A stretch of DNA of 25,610 nucleotides from a virus: positions 1-25,610 of the IMG/VR virus record IMGVR_UViG_3300012351_000103, one strand, 5' to 3'. Positions 7,013-14,680 of this stretch are shown here, piece after piece (position 1 is the stretch's first letter; every line of letters starts with the position of its first letter). A program made the position numbers and the translations under genes. A model generated the notes under the pieces. It ran no database searches. It saw nothing but the letters and a program-made list of their open reading frames with translations, and was not told where the DNA came from.

Positions 7013-7699
7013 CTATATAGTCACCGGGGTATTCTCCAGGCGGTCTACAAGTACCGTCTTGCTTCCCTTATCGGAAACTCCGGCTTCGCGGCACATCTTC
7101 CGGAGAGTCGCCACATGTAGAGTGTCCAATGGGAAACCTCCAGCAGATGCAGGAGGGGGTGATATCTGATTTTGCTCGCTCATGGAGACCCCGCATTCGG
7201 CGCAGAATTTGACCCCTGCGGTGTTGTCGTGTCCGTTGGGGCAGACGATGCTCCCGTGGATCATTCCGTCAGTCAGTCCTGATTCGCGGAGGAAAAACAT
7301 CAAGTCAGGACGAGTGGTAATGTCAATCCCCGCAGCTTTCAGCGTAATCAGGGATTCAAGGGCTCTCAGCTGCTGTTCGCCACGCTCCTTCTTAACGTGG
7401 TTAACCTGGGTTTCATCGGGAGTGAGAGGGATAGTATCGGGGGTACTCGACCACATGGGGTCCGCGTCAGCAACGCGTTCCTGCTTCGCGGGAATACCAG
7501 CCTCCTTGTTACCAGGGGTTGTCCGCAAGATTTTCGGTTTGCGGTCACCTTTCAGGTACCCTTCACAATCAGGGCAGGTCAGCTTGAATTCTTTAACTGG
7601 GGCTCCGTCACGTACGGGTCGGGAATGCGTACTACCGCACCCTCCGGACGTGACCGGAATGGAGACTGAGCAAACGTCTCTCCTGGCGTACAGGACCAT
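7013..7699 (-). CDS. Zinc-ribbon protein with C-terminal SAP domain
   Basis: 228 residues from the ATG at 7699, following AAAGGTGA. Four N-terminal cysteines (C10, C21, C42, C45) may form one zinc site. A second ribbon is made by CPNGHD (C153) and CAEC (C166, C169), similar to the bacterial double-zinc-ribbon form. Residues about 190-222 (PLDTLHVATLRKMCREAGV, then KGSKTVLVDRL) match the helix-turn-helix SAP motif, which binds DNA in many proteins. The order in the operon points to a virion-associated or head-completion role with DNA contact. Which DNA it binds, and when, cannot be told from the sequence. Confidence 0.75.
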   Translation of the reverse strand: MVLYARRDVCSVSIPVTSGGCGSTHSRPVRDGAPVKEFKLTCPDCEGYLKGDRKPKILRTTPGNKEAGIPAKQERVADADPMWSSTPDTIPLTPDETQVNHVKKERGEQQLRALESLITLKAAGIDITTRPDLMFFLRESGLTDGMIHGSIVCPNGHDNTAGVKFCAECGVSMSEQNQISPPPASAGGFPLDTLHVATLRKMCREAGVSDKGSKTVLVDRLENTPVTI

Positions 7700-7714
7700 G
7701 TTGAATCACCTTTT

Positions 7715-8041
7715 CTACGGAACGTATTGTCCCGGGGTTTTAATCCAAGCCATCTCAGACTCGGGTATGGTATCTTCCCCGCATTTCGGGCAGACTTTCG
7801 TCCAGGGATGGTAAATGGTATTGCACGGGCATTCCGCGCACCATCTGCCTTCCGGACCGCCTTTGACAAACAGCTTTTCCGGACCAGCGTCAACCAGTCC
7901 AGCCTGTGCGTAATCGTTGTTTCTCAGTGCCGCCAGATGATGATCCGCAACATCCACAAACGTTCCGGGTTTTGCCATGTACTTAGTCCCGTCTTGCGCC
8001 TTGAACCCTACACATCCAGGCGGGAGGTTTACTCTGCTCAC
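7715..8041 (-). CDS. Small head-region protein with C-terminal zinc ribbon
   Basis: 108 residues from a GTG at 8041; the best upstream match is GAAGGG at the end of the preceding gene. The N-terminal half (GFKAQDGTKYMAKPGTFVDV, then DHHLAALRNNDYA) resembles short beta-alpha modules found in phage head-tail genes. The C-terminal half has C68, C71, C73, C84 and C87 in WCAEC and CPKCG, a probable zinc ribbon. It is the first of three successive Cys-rich genes. It is followed by the SAP-domain gene after 15 bases. Function unknown. Confidence 0.68.
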   Translation of the reverse strand: MSRVNLPPGCVGFKAQDGTKYMAKPGTFVDVADHHLAALRNNDYAQAGLVDAGPEKLFVKGGPEGRWCAECPCNTIYHPWTKVCPKCGEDTIPESEMAWIKTPGQYVP

Positions 8042-8048
8042 TGAGTTT

Positions 8049-8324
8049 CTACCCTTCAGTACTGATTACGTAATTTACTGGGAGAGTAGTAGCGGCAGTG
8101 TTCAGCCCGTACACGCTTGCTCCCTGGGATGAGGGGAAAGTCTCGAACGATGCTGGAGTGGTGGTTACCCCGAACCCGTTTGCTGCGGTAAGCCTTGAGC
8201 TTGTCCCCAGGTACAACTGCCCGGTAGCAGCCGTGGAATAGAACGTGACACTGCAAGCACCCGGGGGGATAGTGAAAATCTGCACAGTCCCGGCAACAGC
8301 TGCCTGACCCATGATTATCGCCAT
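8049..8324 (-). CDS. Small beta-rich virion protein, decoration candidate
   Basis: 91 residues from the ATG at 8324, four bases after AGGAG. The sequence is poor in charge and rich in Thr, Ala, Ser and Gly. It contains GQLYLGTSSRLTAANGFGV and GASVYGLNTA, a strand pattern (aromatic-x-Gly, Asn/Thr-Gly turn, then VYG) resembling that in the two small proteins encoded just after the major capsid gene. It is the first virion-like gene after the glycan cassette. A decoration or fibre-base role is plausible; no family signature was recognised. Confidence 0.6.
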   Translation of the reverse strand: MAIIMGQAAVAGTVQIFTIPPGACSVTFYSTAATGQLYLGTSSRLTAANGFGVTTTPASFETFPSSQGASVYGLNTAATTLPVNYVISTEG

Positions 8325-8331
8325 ACAGCTC

Positions 8332-9042
8332 CTAGAATCTTGTAAGCACCCAGCGTACATCCGAGTTGAATTTCCTTCTCAGCAGCGCCACCTGGAGTGG
8401 CATGACCGCTGCTTTCCACTGGTGGAAAGCTTGCAAGTCAGGCTTCCCGAACCATTCTTCCGCATAACGGTACAGTTCGTCATGCTCAGTGTCCGGGTCA
8501 ACGGAGTAATGATGATGCTCGATAACCACCTGCGGGCAATACCGGAGCAGTCCTGATCTCTTCCCCAGATCCGCCCAGACGTTATCGATGTAGTAATGAC
8601 TAAGACTTGGCTCCGCAAACTGCCCCATCGCTTTGATGATATCGCTGGAAATCATGATAATCTCAGGGATATCATTCCTGCGCTTATCATCGGGGTAAAT
8701 CATCCCCGTGTTACCCATACTCTCCAGCTCGCGGAGCATGATCGTATCCCAGCCTTTCGTGCGGAAGACGTGATCATTCCCCACGAACATCAGCGCATCG
8801 TAATCGTCACAGAACACATTCGCGGTCCTGTTCAGTTTTTCTACGTTCGTTCCCCTCGGAGACAGAGTGCTGGTGAGCGCATCCTTCCATTCAATCCCCT
8901 CGTAAGTATCCTCGTCATCAGGGTCCATGATGAAGATGACATCCGCAGAGTCCGTGTTCTCCCGGAAAGAATCCAGCAGGCGCTCAACCTGCTTCCGGCG
9001 ACCCCGGGTAGTAACCATAACTAGCAAGCTGAGATCTGACAC
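8332..9042 (-). CDS. GT-A/GT2-like glycosyltransferase
   Basis: 236 residues from the GTG at 9042, six bases after AGGGAG; an ATG at 9048 lies against the Shine-Dalgarno and is less likely. The start SDLSLLVMVTTRGRRKQVER is the usual GT-A opening: a beta strand, then a helix after a TRGR turn. The acidic FIMDPDDED segment and VGNDHVFRTKGWD, which looks like a nucleotide/metal-binding loop, follow at the expected distances. A HHHYS stretch occurs near residue 180. The enzyme should transfer a sugar, donor unknown. It closes the glycan cassette and stands before a putative decoration protein gene. Confidence 0.72.
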   Translation of the reverse strand: MSDLSLLVMVTTRGRRKQVERLLDSFRENTDSADVIFIMDPDDEDTYEGIEWKDALTSTLSPRGTNVEKLNRTANVFCDDYDALMFVGNDHVFRTKGWDTIMLRELESMGNTGMIYPDDKRRNDIPEIIMISSDIIKAMGQFAEPSLSHYYIDNVWADLGKRSGLLRYCPQVVIEHHHYSVDPDTEHDELYRYAEEWFGKPDLQAFHQWKAAVMPLQVALLRRKFNSDVRWVLTRF

Positions 9043-9052
9043 GACCATCTCC

Positions 9053-9697
9053 CTAATTCCACCACTCGAAGTAATCGCCAATCTCCAGCGATGTCCCTGT
9101 ATTAACAGTTTTCAGTCCCCGGGGATTGTAAGCGCTTTCCGGGACACAGCGGAAATCAAAGCTTACCCGGGTCTGCCCAGTTGTGTTCAGCTTGTTCCCG
9201 TGCCGCCAGCGGACAGCATCGAACGTGACAACATCCCCGTATCCTGCCTCTATCGGGGCGAACTCCCCGCTCCCTAGAGCTGATTCGATGAAAACCGAGT
9301 TGGTTCCGAACGTTGCGGTGAACGGGACCCAGAAGTTGATTTCCCCCGGGGAGTGGTTATAGTCCTCGTCAGTATGAAACTCCCCGACCGCGACATTCTC
9401 TGGGAGGTGAACCCGGAAGGTGGGGACAACCTGGTAGCAGAATGGCTCATCAAAACGCGGGGCAATGACATCCGCGATGAACCTGAGATAGCTGGAATGT
9501 ATCTCATCGAAATGCTCATAAAACTGACGGTGGAATTCAGTGGACTGATCTGTCCCGACTTGAAGCACCTCGATGTCCCTGTCATTCTCCAGGTCTTCCA
9601 GGTTGCCCACCTCGAAAATATCACAGAGCAGCTCGCGGAAATTATACTCCGATGGATCGTAGGTAAAGATACGAGGAGGGAATGTTTCCGCGTTCAC
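9053..9697 (-). CDS. HxD...H dioxygenase-like protein, StrG/2OG-oxygenase type
   Basis: 214 residues from a GTG at 9697 that overlaps the upstream stop as GTGA. The core contains H108-T-D110 in GEFHTDEDYNH, H166 in RWRHGN and R177 in QTRVSFDFR. This is the spacing of the iron-binding HxD...H triad plus the Arg that holds 2-oxoglutarate in Fe(II)/2OG oxygenases. The general look resembles the StrG-like proteins seen in aminoglycoside and surface-sugar gene clusters. Placed between a sugar epimerase and a glycosyltransferase, it may hydroxylate or oxidise a sugar or the glycosylated protein. Substrate is unknown. Family membership is fairly well supported, and activity is inferred. Confidence 0.68.
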   Translation of the reverse strand: MNAETFPPRIFTYDPSEYNFRELLCDIFEVGNLEDLENDRDIEVLQVGTDQSTEFHRQFYEHFDEIHSSYLRFIADVIAPRFDEPFCYQVVPTFRVHLPENVAVGEFHTDEDYNHSPGEINFWVPFTATFGTNSVFIESALGSGEFAPIEAGYGDVVTFDAVRWRHGNKLNTTGQTRVSFDFRCVPESAYNPRGLKTVNTGTSLEIGDYFEWWN

Positions 9698-10602
9698 TGG
9701 TATCTCCAGGAGACGAGTTCTTTCAGTCCCGTTTCCAGGTCAACCTGAGGCTCCCACCCAAGCTGCTCTTTCGCTTTGGAGATGTCTGCTTTTTTCCGGG
9801 GAACCGGGTCGATCTTCCTTGCTGGACCATACTCCGGAGAAAGGTCTGATCCCATGATTTCCAGCAGCATTCCCGCAAGATCAGTGAGAGTAGTCTCTAT
9901 TCCGCTGGCAATGTTGAATGCCCCGATGACATTGCCTTGCGCTGCGAGGAGGTTGGCTCTCGCCACGTCCCCGACATACACAAAGTCACGGGTAGCAGTC
10001 CCGTCGCCTTCAATCAGCGGGGGAAGTCCAGAAGAAATCCTGTCCATCCAGCGAGGGAGAACCTCCGTGTAAACTCCGCTGACATCCACCCGGGGTCCGT
10101 ATATGCTGAAATAACGCAACATCACGCAGTCCAGGTCGAGGCTTCTCGCGATACCCTCAGTGAACGCTTTCCCTGCTCCATACAACGTTGTATCGTTGTA
10201 CGAGTGATGCTTCTCATTAGTGGGGAATTCGTCTGCCAGCCCGTAAATACTAGAGGAGCTTGCAGCTATAACTCTTGCCCCGGATATTGCCGCCGCCTGG
10301 AAGACGTTGAGAGTCCCGGTTGCTATCACGTCAATCCCCAGCTGAGGGTCTCCTGCGCACTGCTTGATTTTCACCGCAGCCTGATGGAAGACATAATCCA
10401 CATCTTTCATCAGGCTGCGGACTAGGTATGCATCACGGATATCCCCGTGAATGAAACGAGCCTCACCCGGGATGTTATTCTCATCTCCCCCGGAGAGGTT
10501 GTCCAGAATGAAAACTTCTGCTCCAGCCTCGATGAGCTGATCAGCGATATGACTCCCGACGAGTCCTGCTCCACCTGTTATCAGGCACCGTGAGTCTCTC
10601 AT
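9694..10602 (-). CDS. NAD-dependent sugar epimerase/dehydratase (extended SDR)
   Basis: 302 residues from the ATG at 10602, eight bases after GAAGGAG. The N-terminal Rossmann fold has the GGAGLVG dinucleotide loop (residues 10-16), the acidic LDNLSGG strand end, and HQAA. The active site is SSSSIYG with Y141-x3-K145 (YGAGK). RDFVYVGDVARA is typical of UDP-sugar epimerases and dehydratases. It would interconvert or dehydrate a nucleotide sugar, feeding the aminotransferase and acyltransferase of the same cassette. Length is normal for the family. It follows the GT17 gene with no gap. Whether it acts as a 4-epimerase or a 4,6-dehydratase cannot be decided by eye. Confidence 0.9.
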   Translation of the reverse strand: MRDSRCLITGGAGLVGSHIADQLIEAGAEVFILDNLSGGDENNIPGEARFIHGDIRDAYLVRSLMKDVDYVFHQAAVKIKQCAGDPQLGIDVIATGTLNVFQAAAISGARVIAASSSSIYGLADEFPTNEKHHSYNDTTLYGAGKAFTEGIARSLDLDCVMLRYFSIYGPRVDVSGVYTEVLPRWMDRISSGLPPLIEGDGTATRDFVYVGDVARANLLAAQGNVIGAFNIASGIETTLTDLAGMLLEIMGSDLSPEYGPARKIDPVPRKKADISKAKEQLGWEPQVDLETGLKELVSWRYQ

Positions 10603-11385
10603 TCACATATCTCCTTCAGGTCGGAACCATGACTGCGGACACTTACGTTCCCGTATCCATACAGGGAGGTCATCAGTACCTGCGGGAGACATCTTGGTTG
10701 TCAACCCGAAAGGCTTCCCGTCCTCCCAGGAGTATCCCTGCTCATAAAGCAATCCAGCGTCAGCCCATTCCAGCATCTGGCTAGTAGTCTCACTATGGGA
10801 GGTGACGAGAGCTTTCTGCTTGATAGCTTCCACTCCCCCAAGCCAGGAGAAATGCCACCCTGCACGAGGAATCCGGGGGAAAAAGTTCCTCATGTTCCGC
10901 ATTCTCTCAAGATCCGTAACATCCCTCATCTTCGCGGTGACTGGACCACTCCAAGATTTTGGATGCAGCCAGTCCACGGCGAAGTTATGGAACGACAGTT
11001 CCAGTGCCCGATTGGGAGCCAGGGATTCGAGAATCTCTTTGCGGGGAATCTCATCTACGTCACTCAGGATGATCAGGTCATCCCGATTGGCGTCAGCGAG
11101 CCCCTGCGTGATCCCCCTGCGGTGCGCGATAGCACGTCGGTGGTTATCTCCAGGGACATCCAAGTCAGCTTCGCTGAGCATGACATGGATGATCTTGTCT
11201 TCCCATGCAGAAAAACGTTCCGTATTCTCCGCGTACCAGAAAGGTTTCAGATCACCTTGGTGAGTGACGGCAGCTTCCGCGAGGACATGCTTTACCGGAA
11301 TGTCTTCCAGTTCTCGCAGCCTGCATTCCAGCAGGTCAAGCTCATTATGGAAGAGAAAGCAGTCGTAAATCAATTTGCTGACCAT
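10603..11385 (-). CDS. GT17-family glycosyltransferase
   Basis: 260 residues. The opening KLIYDCFLFHNELDLLECRL, followed by LAEAAVTHQGDLKPFWY, is the signature of GT17 proteins, the family of beta-1,4-N-acetylglucosaminyltransferases. The acidic DXD-type motif appears in LIILSDVDEIPR, and the AHRRGITQGL helix precedes it as usual. The ATG at 11385 overlaps the end of the SIS gene by 16 bases and has only a weak Shine-Dalgarno, suggesting coupled translation. It would add a sugar, perhaps GlcNAc-like, to a protein or a growing glycan. In phages this family often sits among structural or cell-surface sugar genes. Acceptor unknown. Confidence 0.86.
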   Translation of the reverse strand: MVSKLIYDCFLFHNELDLLECRLRELEDIPVKHVLAEAAVTHQGDLKPFWYAENTERFSAWEDKIIHVMLSEADLDVPGDNHRRAIAHRRGITQGLADANRDDLIILSDVDEIPRKEILESLAPNRALELSFHNFAVDWLHPKSWSGPVTAKMRDVTDLERMRNMRNFFPRIPRAGWHFSWLGGVEAIKQKALVTSHSETTSQMLEWADAGLLYEQGYSWEDGKPFGLTTKMSPAGTDDLPVWIRERKCPQSWFRPEGDM

Positions 11386-11927
11386 TCTGCTTTTACATAG
11401 GCAGCAAGAGCATGCAGGATAGCTTGGTGGGCAGTTTCCACGACTCCGTAGTCATGGATTTCAGCCTCGACATGAACATTGACATCAGCTATCATGCGCG
11501 CCTCCCCTCCGGTGAACCCGGTGAGGGAGACTGTTTGCATGCCGTGACTGGTCGCGTAGTCGAGTGCCTTCGCGATATTCGGAGAACGCCCAGAGGAGGA
11601 GATAGTCACCAGCGTGTCCCCGTCTTTCGCAAGCATTTCCAGCTGTACGGAGAACACGTTCTCATACCCGTCGTCGTTACCCGCTGCAGTAAGAATCTCC
11701 GGGGAAGCTCCCAGGGAAATGACACGCATTCCCGCTTTTCCCAGGTCGCAGGCAGCGTGATTCGCAAGTCCCGCTGAGCCGCCATTCCCGCAGAGAAATA
11801 TAACCTTTCCTCTCCTGCGGGTGTCCAGCAGTACCCCGCTGGCTTTATCCAGATCACCCGGGGATATCGCCTTGCAAGCGGTGTCAATCCCGGAGGTCAG
11901 GTCTTTTAGCTGTTCGCTTATTGTCAT
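11370..11927 (-). CDS. SIS-domain sugar isomerase (GmhA-like)
   Basis: 185 residues from the ATG at 11927, overlapping the upstream stop as ATGA. It has the phosphosugar-binding loop CGNGGSAG (residues 46-53) and the second SIS loop ISSSGRSPN (109-117), and ends in a HQAILHALAAYV helix. This matches the GmhA (sedoheptulose-7-phosphate isomerase) branch of SIS proteins in size and layout. GmhA starts the nucleotide-heptose pathway. No other heptose gene is recognisable here, so a different phosphosugar isomerisation is possible. Cytoplasmic. It is translated with the phosphatase and the GT17 gene. Confidence 0.88.
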   Translation of the reverse strand: MTISEQLKDLTSGIDTACKAISPGDLDKASGVLLDTRRRGKVIFLCGNGGSAGLANHAACDLGKAGMRVISLGASPEILTAAGNDDGYENVFSVQLEMLAKDGDTLVTISSSGRSPNIAKALDYATSHGMQTVSLTGFTGGEARMIADVNVHVEAEIHDYGVVETAHQAILHALAAYVKAEWSAN

Positions 11928-12379
11928 TCCGCTAGGATAGCAGAAATCCTGCTAACGACAGCGGGAATGCCCGCTTCGATCAGGTCAAGTGCGTGAGCAA
12001 AATCAGACGCATCCCCAAAGAAAGGATCAGGTATTTCCTCGTCGCAAAACAACTGCACCCGAGTGTCCCCCCCAAGGCTCTGCAAGTCCGTGAGGTTCTT
12101 GTTGTCCATTGCGAGAATCAGGTCATACTCAGCGAGCCAGGAGGACTCAAACTGCCTAGCCAGATGTCCTGATCCATTGTATCCGCGACCAGCCAGGGCT
12201 TTCTGAGCCTCGATATGCATCGGGAGACCAGCATGTCCGGTGTTAGTGCCAGAACTGTCTACGATAACATCCATATCAGACAGCGCAGAACGCAGTACAA
12301 CCTCAGCCATCGGGGAGCGGCAGATGTTCCCCAGGCATACGAGGGAGACCCGGATGGGCAGGCTAATCTCGTTAAACAC
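11924..12379 (-). CDS. Low-molecular-weight protein-tyrosine-phosphatase-like protein
   Basis: 151 residues from the GTG at 12379, five bases after TTAGGAG; upstream in-frame ATGs would extend into the aminotransferase gene. The P-loop VCLGNICRSPMAE gives catalytic C15 and R21 (CX5RS), and IPDPFFG near residue 120 carries the general acid Asp (DPY/DPF form). Length is normal for the family. In bacteria such enzymes dephosphorylate tyrosine kinases that control capsule sugar synthesis; in this phage operon it may remove phosphate from a sugar or a host regulator. No tyrosine kinase gene is in the window. Substrate inferred, fold certain. Confidence 0.92.
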   Translation of the reverse strand: MFNEISLPIRVSLVCLGNICRSPMAEVVLRSALSDMDVIVDSSGTNTGHAGLPMHIEAQKALAGRGYNGSGHLARQFESSWLAEYDLILAMDNKNLTDLQSLGGDTRVQLFCDEEIPDPFFGDASDFAHALDLIEAGIPAVVSRISAILAE

Positions 12380-13421
12380 GGAAACTCCTAACCGCATCAA
12401 CGACCTGTTCAACATCGTTTTCAGTCATGTCAGGGTACAAAGGCAAGGTGACCAGGGTTTTCCATACCCTGTCCGTGACAGGAAGCTCCTGGTATTCCCC
12501 GAAAATCCCATGCTGGTTCAGTGGCTTGTAATGCACTCCCGCTGACACTCCCCAGCGCAACAGGTGAGTGATCAGATCATCCCTGCGTTGTGTTCTCGCG
12601 ACGAACATATGCCAGGAGGAATGCGCATCCCAGGAGGGAAGCTTCAGCCAGTCCAGGTCCCTGAATTCTTTCATGTACGTTAGCACGATCTTCCTGCGCA
12701 GCTCATTCATTTCATCCAGCCGTGCCAGCTGAGCTAGCGCCAGTGCAGCAGTAATGTCATTCATGTCAGCTTTCCAGCCAGCAACAGGAATGTTATAATC
12801 CCAGCTGGACTGTTCTTTATCTATTCCGAAACGCCGTAGCTTCCGTATGCGATCAGCGAGTTCCGCATCATTAGTGGTGATCATCCCGCCGTCACCGGAG
12901 GCAAGATTTTTCACCGCGTTGAACGACCAGCAGGCGGCAACCCCGTTATATCCTGCATGAAGGCTGCCTGCGGCATGAGCGCAGTCCTCGATGATCGGGG
13001 GAGAATGGCGGCAATATGGCGCTATCGCGGCTGTCTTCCCTCCGTACCAGACAGGGATGATAGCACGAGTGCGAGAGTTGACTTTCCGGTCGGCATCTTC
13101 CCAGTCGATGCACAGGGTATCCTCATTGATATCCGCGAAGACAATCTGAGCACCGCTATGCAGCACTGAGAGCCCGGTAGCAGCGAACGTCAGCGCGGGT
13201 ATGATAACTTCCCCGCCGCGAACCCCGAGAGCCTCACAGGCAATCTGGAGAGCACTGGTGCAGTTGCTCACAGCAACTGCATGCTGGATATTCGTGCGTT
13301 TCGCAAACTCCTCTTCCAGTTCCGCTACCTTCGGACCGCAACTCCACCAGCCGCTGCGGAGAACCTCGGTGACGTTCCTGATCTCAAGATCAGAACAACT
13401 AGGGCGAAAAAGAGGGATCAT
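12372..13421 (-). CDS. DegT/DnrJ/EryC1/StrS-type sugar aminotransferase
   Basis: 349 residues from the ATG at 13421, overlapping the acyltransferase stop as ATGA. The family is plain: GWWSCGPKVAELEEEFA at the N-terminus, VSNCTSALQIACEALGV, IIEDCAHAAGS (D147 touches the PLP ring), and the Schiff-base Lys K171 in SFNAVKNLASGDGGM. The end YKPLNQ and LPLYPDMTENDVEQVV are also typical. It should move an amino group onto a keto nucleotide sugar made by a dehydratase or epimerase, giving an amino sugar that the neighbouring NeuD/PglD-like enzyme could acylate. Full length, no missing motif seen. Confidence 0.93.
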   Translation of the reverse strand: MIPLFRPSCSDLEIRNVTEVLRSGWWSCGPKVAELEEEFAKRTNIQHAVAVSNCTSALQIACEALGVRGGEVIIPALTFAATGLSVLHSGAQIVFADINEDTLCIDWEDADRKVNSRTRAIIPVWYGGKTAAIAPYCRHSPPIIEDCAHAAGSLHAGYNGVAACWSFNAVKNLASGDGGMITTNDAELADRIRKLRRFGIDKEQSSWDYNIPVAGWKADMNDITAALALAQLARLDEMNELRRKIVLTYMKEFRDLDWLKLPSWDAHSSWHMFVARTQRRDDLITHLLRWGVSAGVHYKPLNQHGIFGEYQELPVTDRVWKTLVTLPLYPDMTENDVEQVVDAVRSFRV

Positions 13422-14059
13422 CGTTCTACTTCCCGGATGACCCGCGCAGGGTTACCTGCCACCACCGTATACTCGGGAACATCTTTCGTGACCACCGAGC
13501 CAGCCCCGATGACCGAACATTTCCCGATTGTGCGGTGAGGCAGTATCGTTGCGTTCGTTCCCACGAAAACCCTGTCCCCGATGTCCACGCACCCTGAGAC
13601 CGAGACAGCGTGCGCAATGAAACAGGAATGCCCCACCCGGGCTTGATGAGCGATCAGCGCAGCCATGTGAATGCTCGCGTTATCCTCGATAACCGCCGAC
13701 TGCTGGATGTGAACGCCTTCCTGGATGTAAAGTCCAGTCCCAGCGACAACCCCGTTCATGTCAACACTGGGATCGATCAGGCTGGTGAACGTGTATCCGT
13801 TATTTATCAACCGCTGTGATGTTGCGTAGCGTACCGTGCAGTCACTGCTGATCAGGTTGACGAACGAGACTCCAGGCAAATCGAGGGTTTCGAGCGCCTC
13901 AAATCCCCCGAGCACCGGGTACCCGGCGAACGATGTTCCCCATTTTGCGGGATCGTCATCAATGAACCCGAGGATGCTCACGCTTGGATCAGCCGCGACC
14001 ACTCTAGCGAGCAGTCGTTCCACATGCGGATTGGAAGCCCCGAGAAGAACTATCTTCAC
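13418..14059 (-). CDS. NeuD/PglD-like sugar O/N-acyltransferase
   Basis: 213 residues from a GTG at 14059 overlapping the methyltransferase stop (GTGA). The N-terminal third is a nucleotide-sugar-binding Rossmann-like part (KIVLLGASNPHVERLL, GFIDDDPAKWG, YPVLGG). The rest is a left-handed beta-helix of hexapeptide repeats, with the usual histidine in the ALIAHQARVGHSCFIAHAV stretch, ending GAGSVVTKDVPEYTVVAGNP. PglD and NeuD proteins acetylate amino sugars or sialic acid from acetyl-CoA. Directly followed by the DegT aminotransferase, it suggests an acylated amino sugar. Acyl donor and site cannot be told. Confidence 0.9.
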   Translation of the reverse strand: MKIVLLGASNPHVERLLARVVAADPSVSILGFIDDDPAKWGTSFAGYPVLGGFEALETLDLPGVSFVNLISSDCTVRYATSQRLINNGYTFTSLIDPSVDMNGVVAGTGLYIQEGVHIQQSAVIEDNASIHMAALIAHQARVGHSCFIAHAVSVSGCVDIGDRVFVGTNATILPHRTIGKCSVIGAGSVVTKDVPEYTVVAGNPARVIREVER

Positions 14060-14619
14060 GAGACCCGCTTATGCACGATTGCCATCCCGTAACGGAACAG
14101 GACTGAATCACATTCAGAATCACGAGCTTTCAGCAAACTCAGCAGAGATGCCACCGTCCTGAGCATCTCCGGTTCGTACTGGGTGGGGACAAGTCCCGGG
14201 AACCCGACATACCAGTCTTCGATGACGTAATATCCACCAGGGTTAACCCGGGACCACAGGATCTCGAAGGTTCTCTTCGAAAGTGTCCCGCTATGGCTGG
14301 CATCTTCCACGACAAGATCGAAAGGACCAAGTTCAGCAAGGGAAGGATCATCCTGGTTCCTGACCACCTGTACTGTTCCCTGAGGCCATATTGCACTGGG
14401 ATTATTATCCACCCCGAGGATCTCCCCGAGCGGAAACAATCCCTGCCACATCCGCAAGGATTCACCCTCGTAAACCCCTACTTCGCAGATCTTCCCGAAA
14501 GGACCGATGTCCGCAGCAATCTTCAGGTACTCCTGAAAATATCCATGTGGTTCAATCTTGTCTGTCTCAATGTAGCTTGGTATTTGCCTGCCAGCAGAAT
14601 ACGGGTACAGGTAAGCCAT
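14056..14619 (-). CDS. Class I SAM-dependent methyltransferase
   Basis: 187 residues from the ATG at 14619, eight bases after AGGAGG. The SAM-binding strand-loop is ICEVGVYEGESLRMW, then GEILGVDNNP with the acidic residue for the ribose, and FDLVVEDASHSG, which corresponds to motif IV. The GGYYVIEDWYVG motif resembles macrocin O-methyltransferase and CmcI-like families that act on glycans and antibiotics. As first gene of the cassette it may cap a sugar by O-methylation. It follows a long hairpin, and the next gene starts at its stop codon. Substrate inferred from neighbours only. Confidence 0.83.
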   Translation of the reverse strand: MAYLYPYSAGRQIPSYIETDKIEPHGYFQEYLKIAADIGPFGKICEVGVYEGESLRMWQGLFPLGEILGVDNNPSAIWPQGTVQVVRNQDDPSLAELGPFDLVVEDASHSGTLSKRTFEILWSRVNPGGYYVIEDWYVGFPGLVPTQYEPEMLRTVASLLSLLKARDSECDSVLFRYGMAIVHKRVS

Positions 14620-14635
14620 CTATTTATCCTCCTGG

Positions 14636-14671
14636 GTTCACCGGGAGAGTGATTAGCCCCTCCCGGTGAAC
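14636..14671 (-). terminator. Strong stem-loop ahead of the glycan cassette
   Basis: A perfect 12-bp inverted repeat (GTTCACCGGGAG at 14636-14647 and its complement at 14660-14671) has a 12-base loop. There is no U-tract on either strand. It stands between a decoration candidate and the methyltransferase, just before the latter's Shine-Dalgarno. It may weaken transcription into the cassette or protect the upstream mRNA end. Confidence 0.6.
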
Positions 14672-14680
14672 TACAGGATA

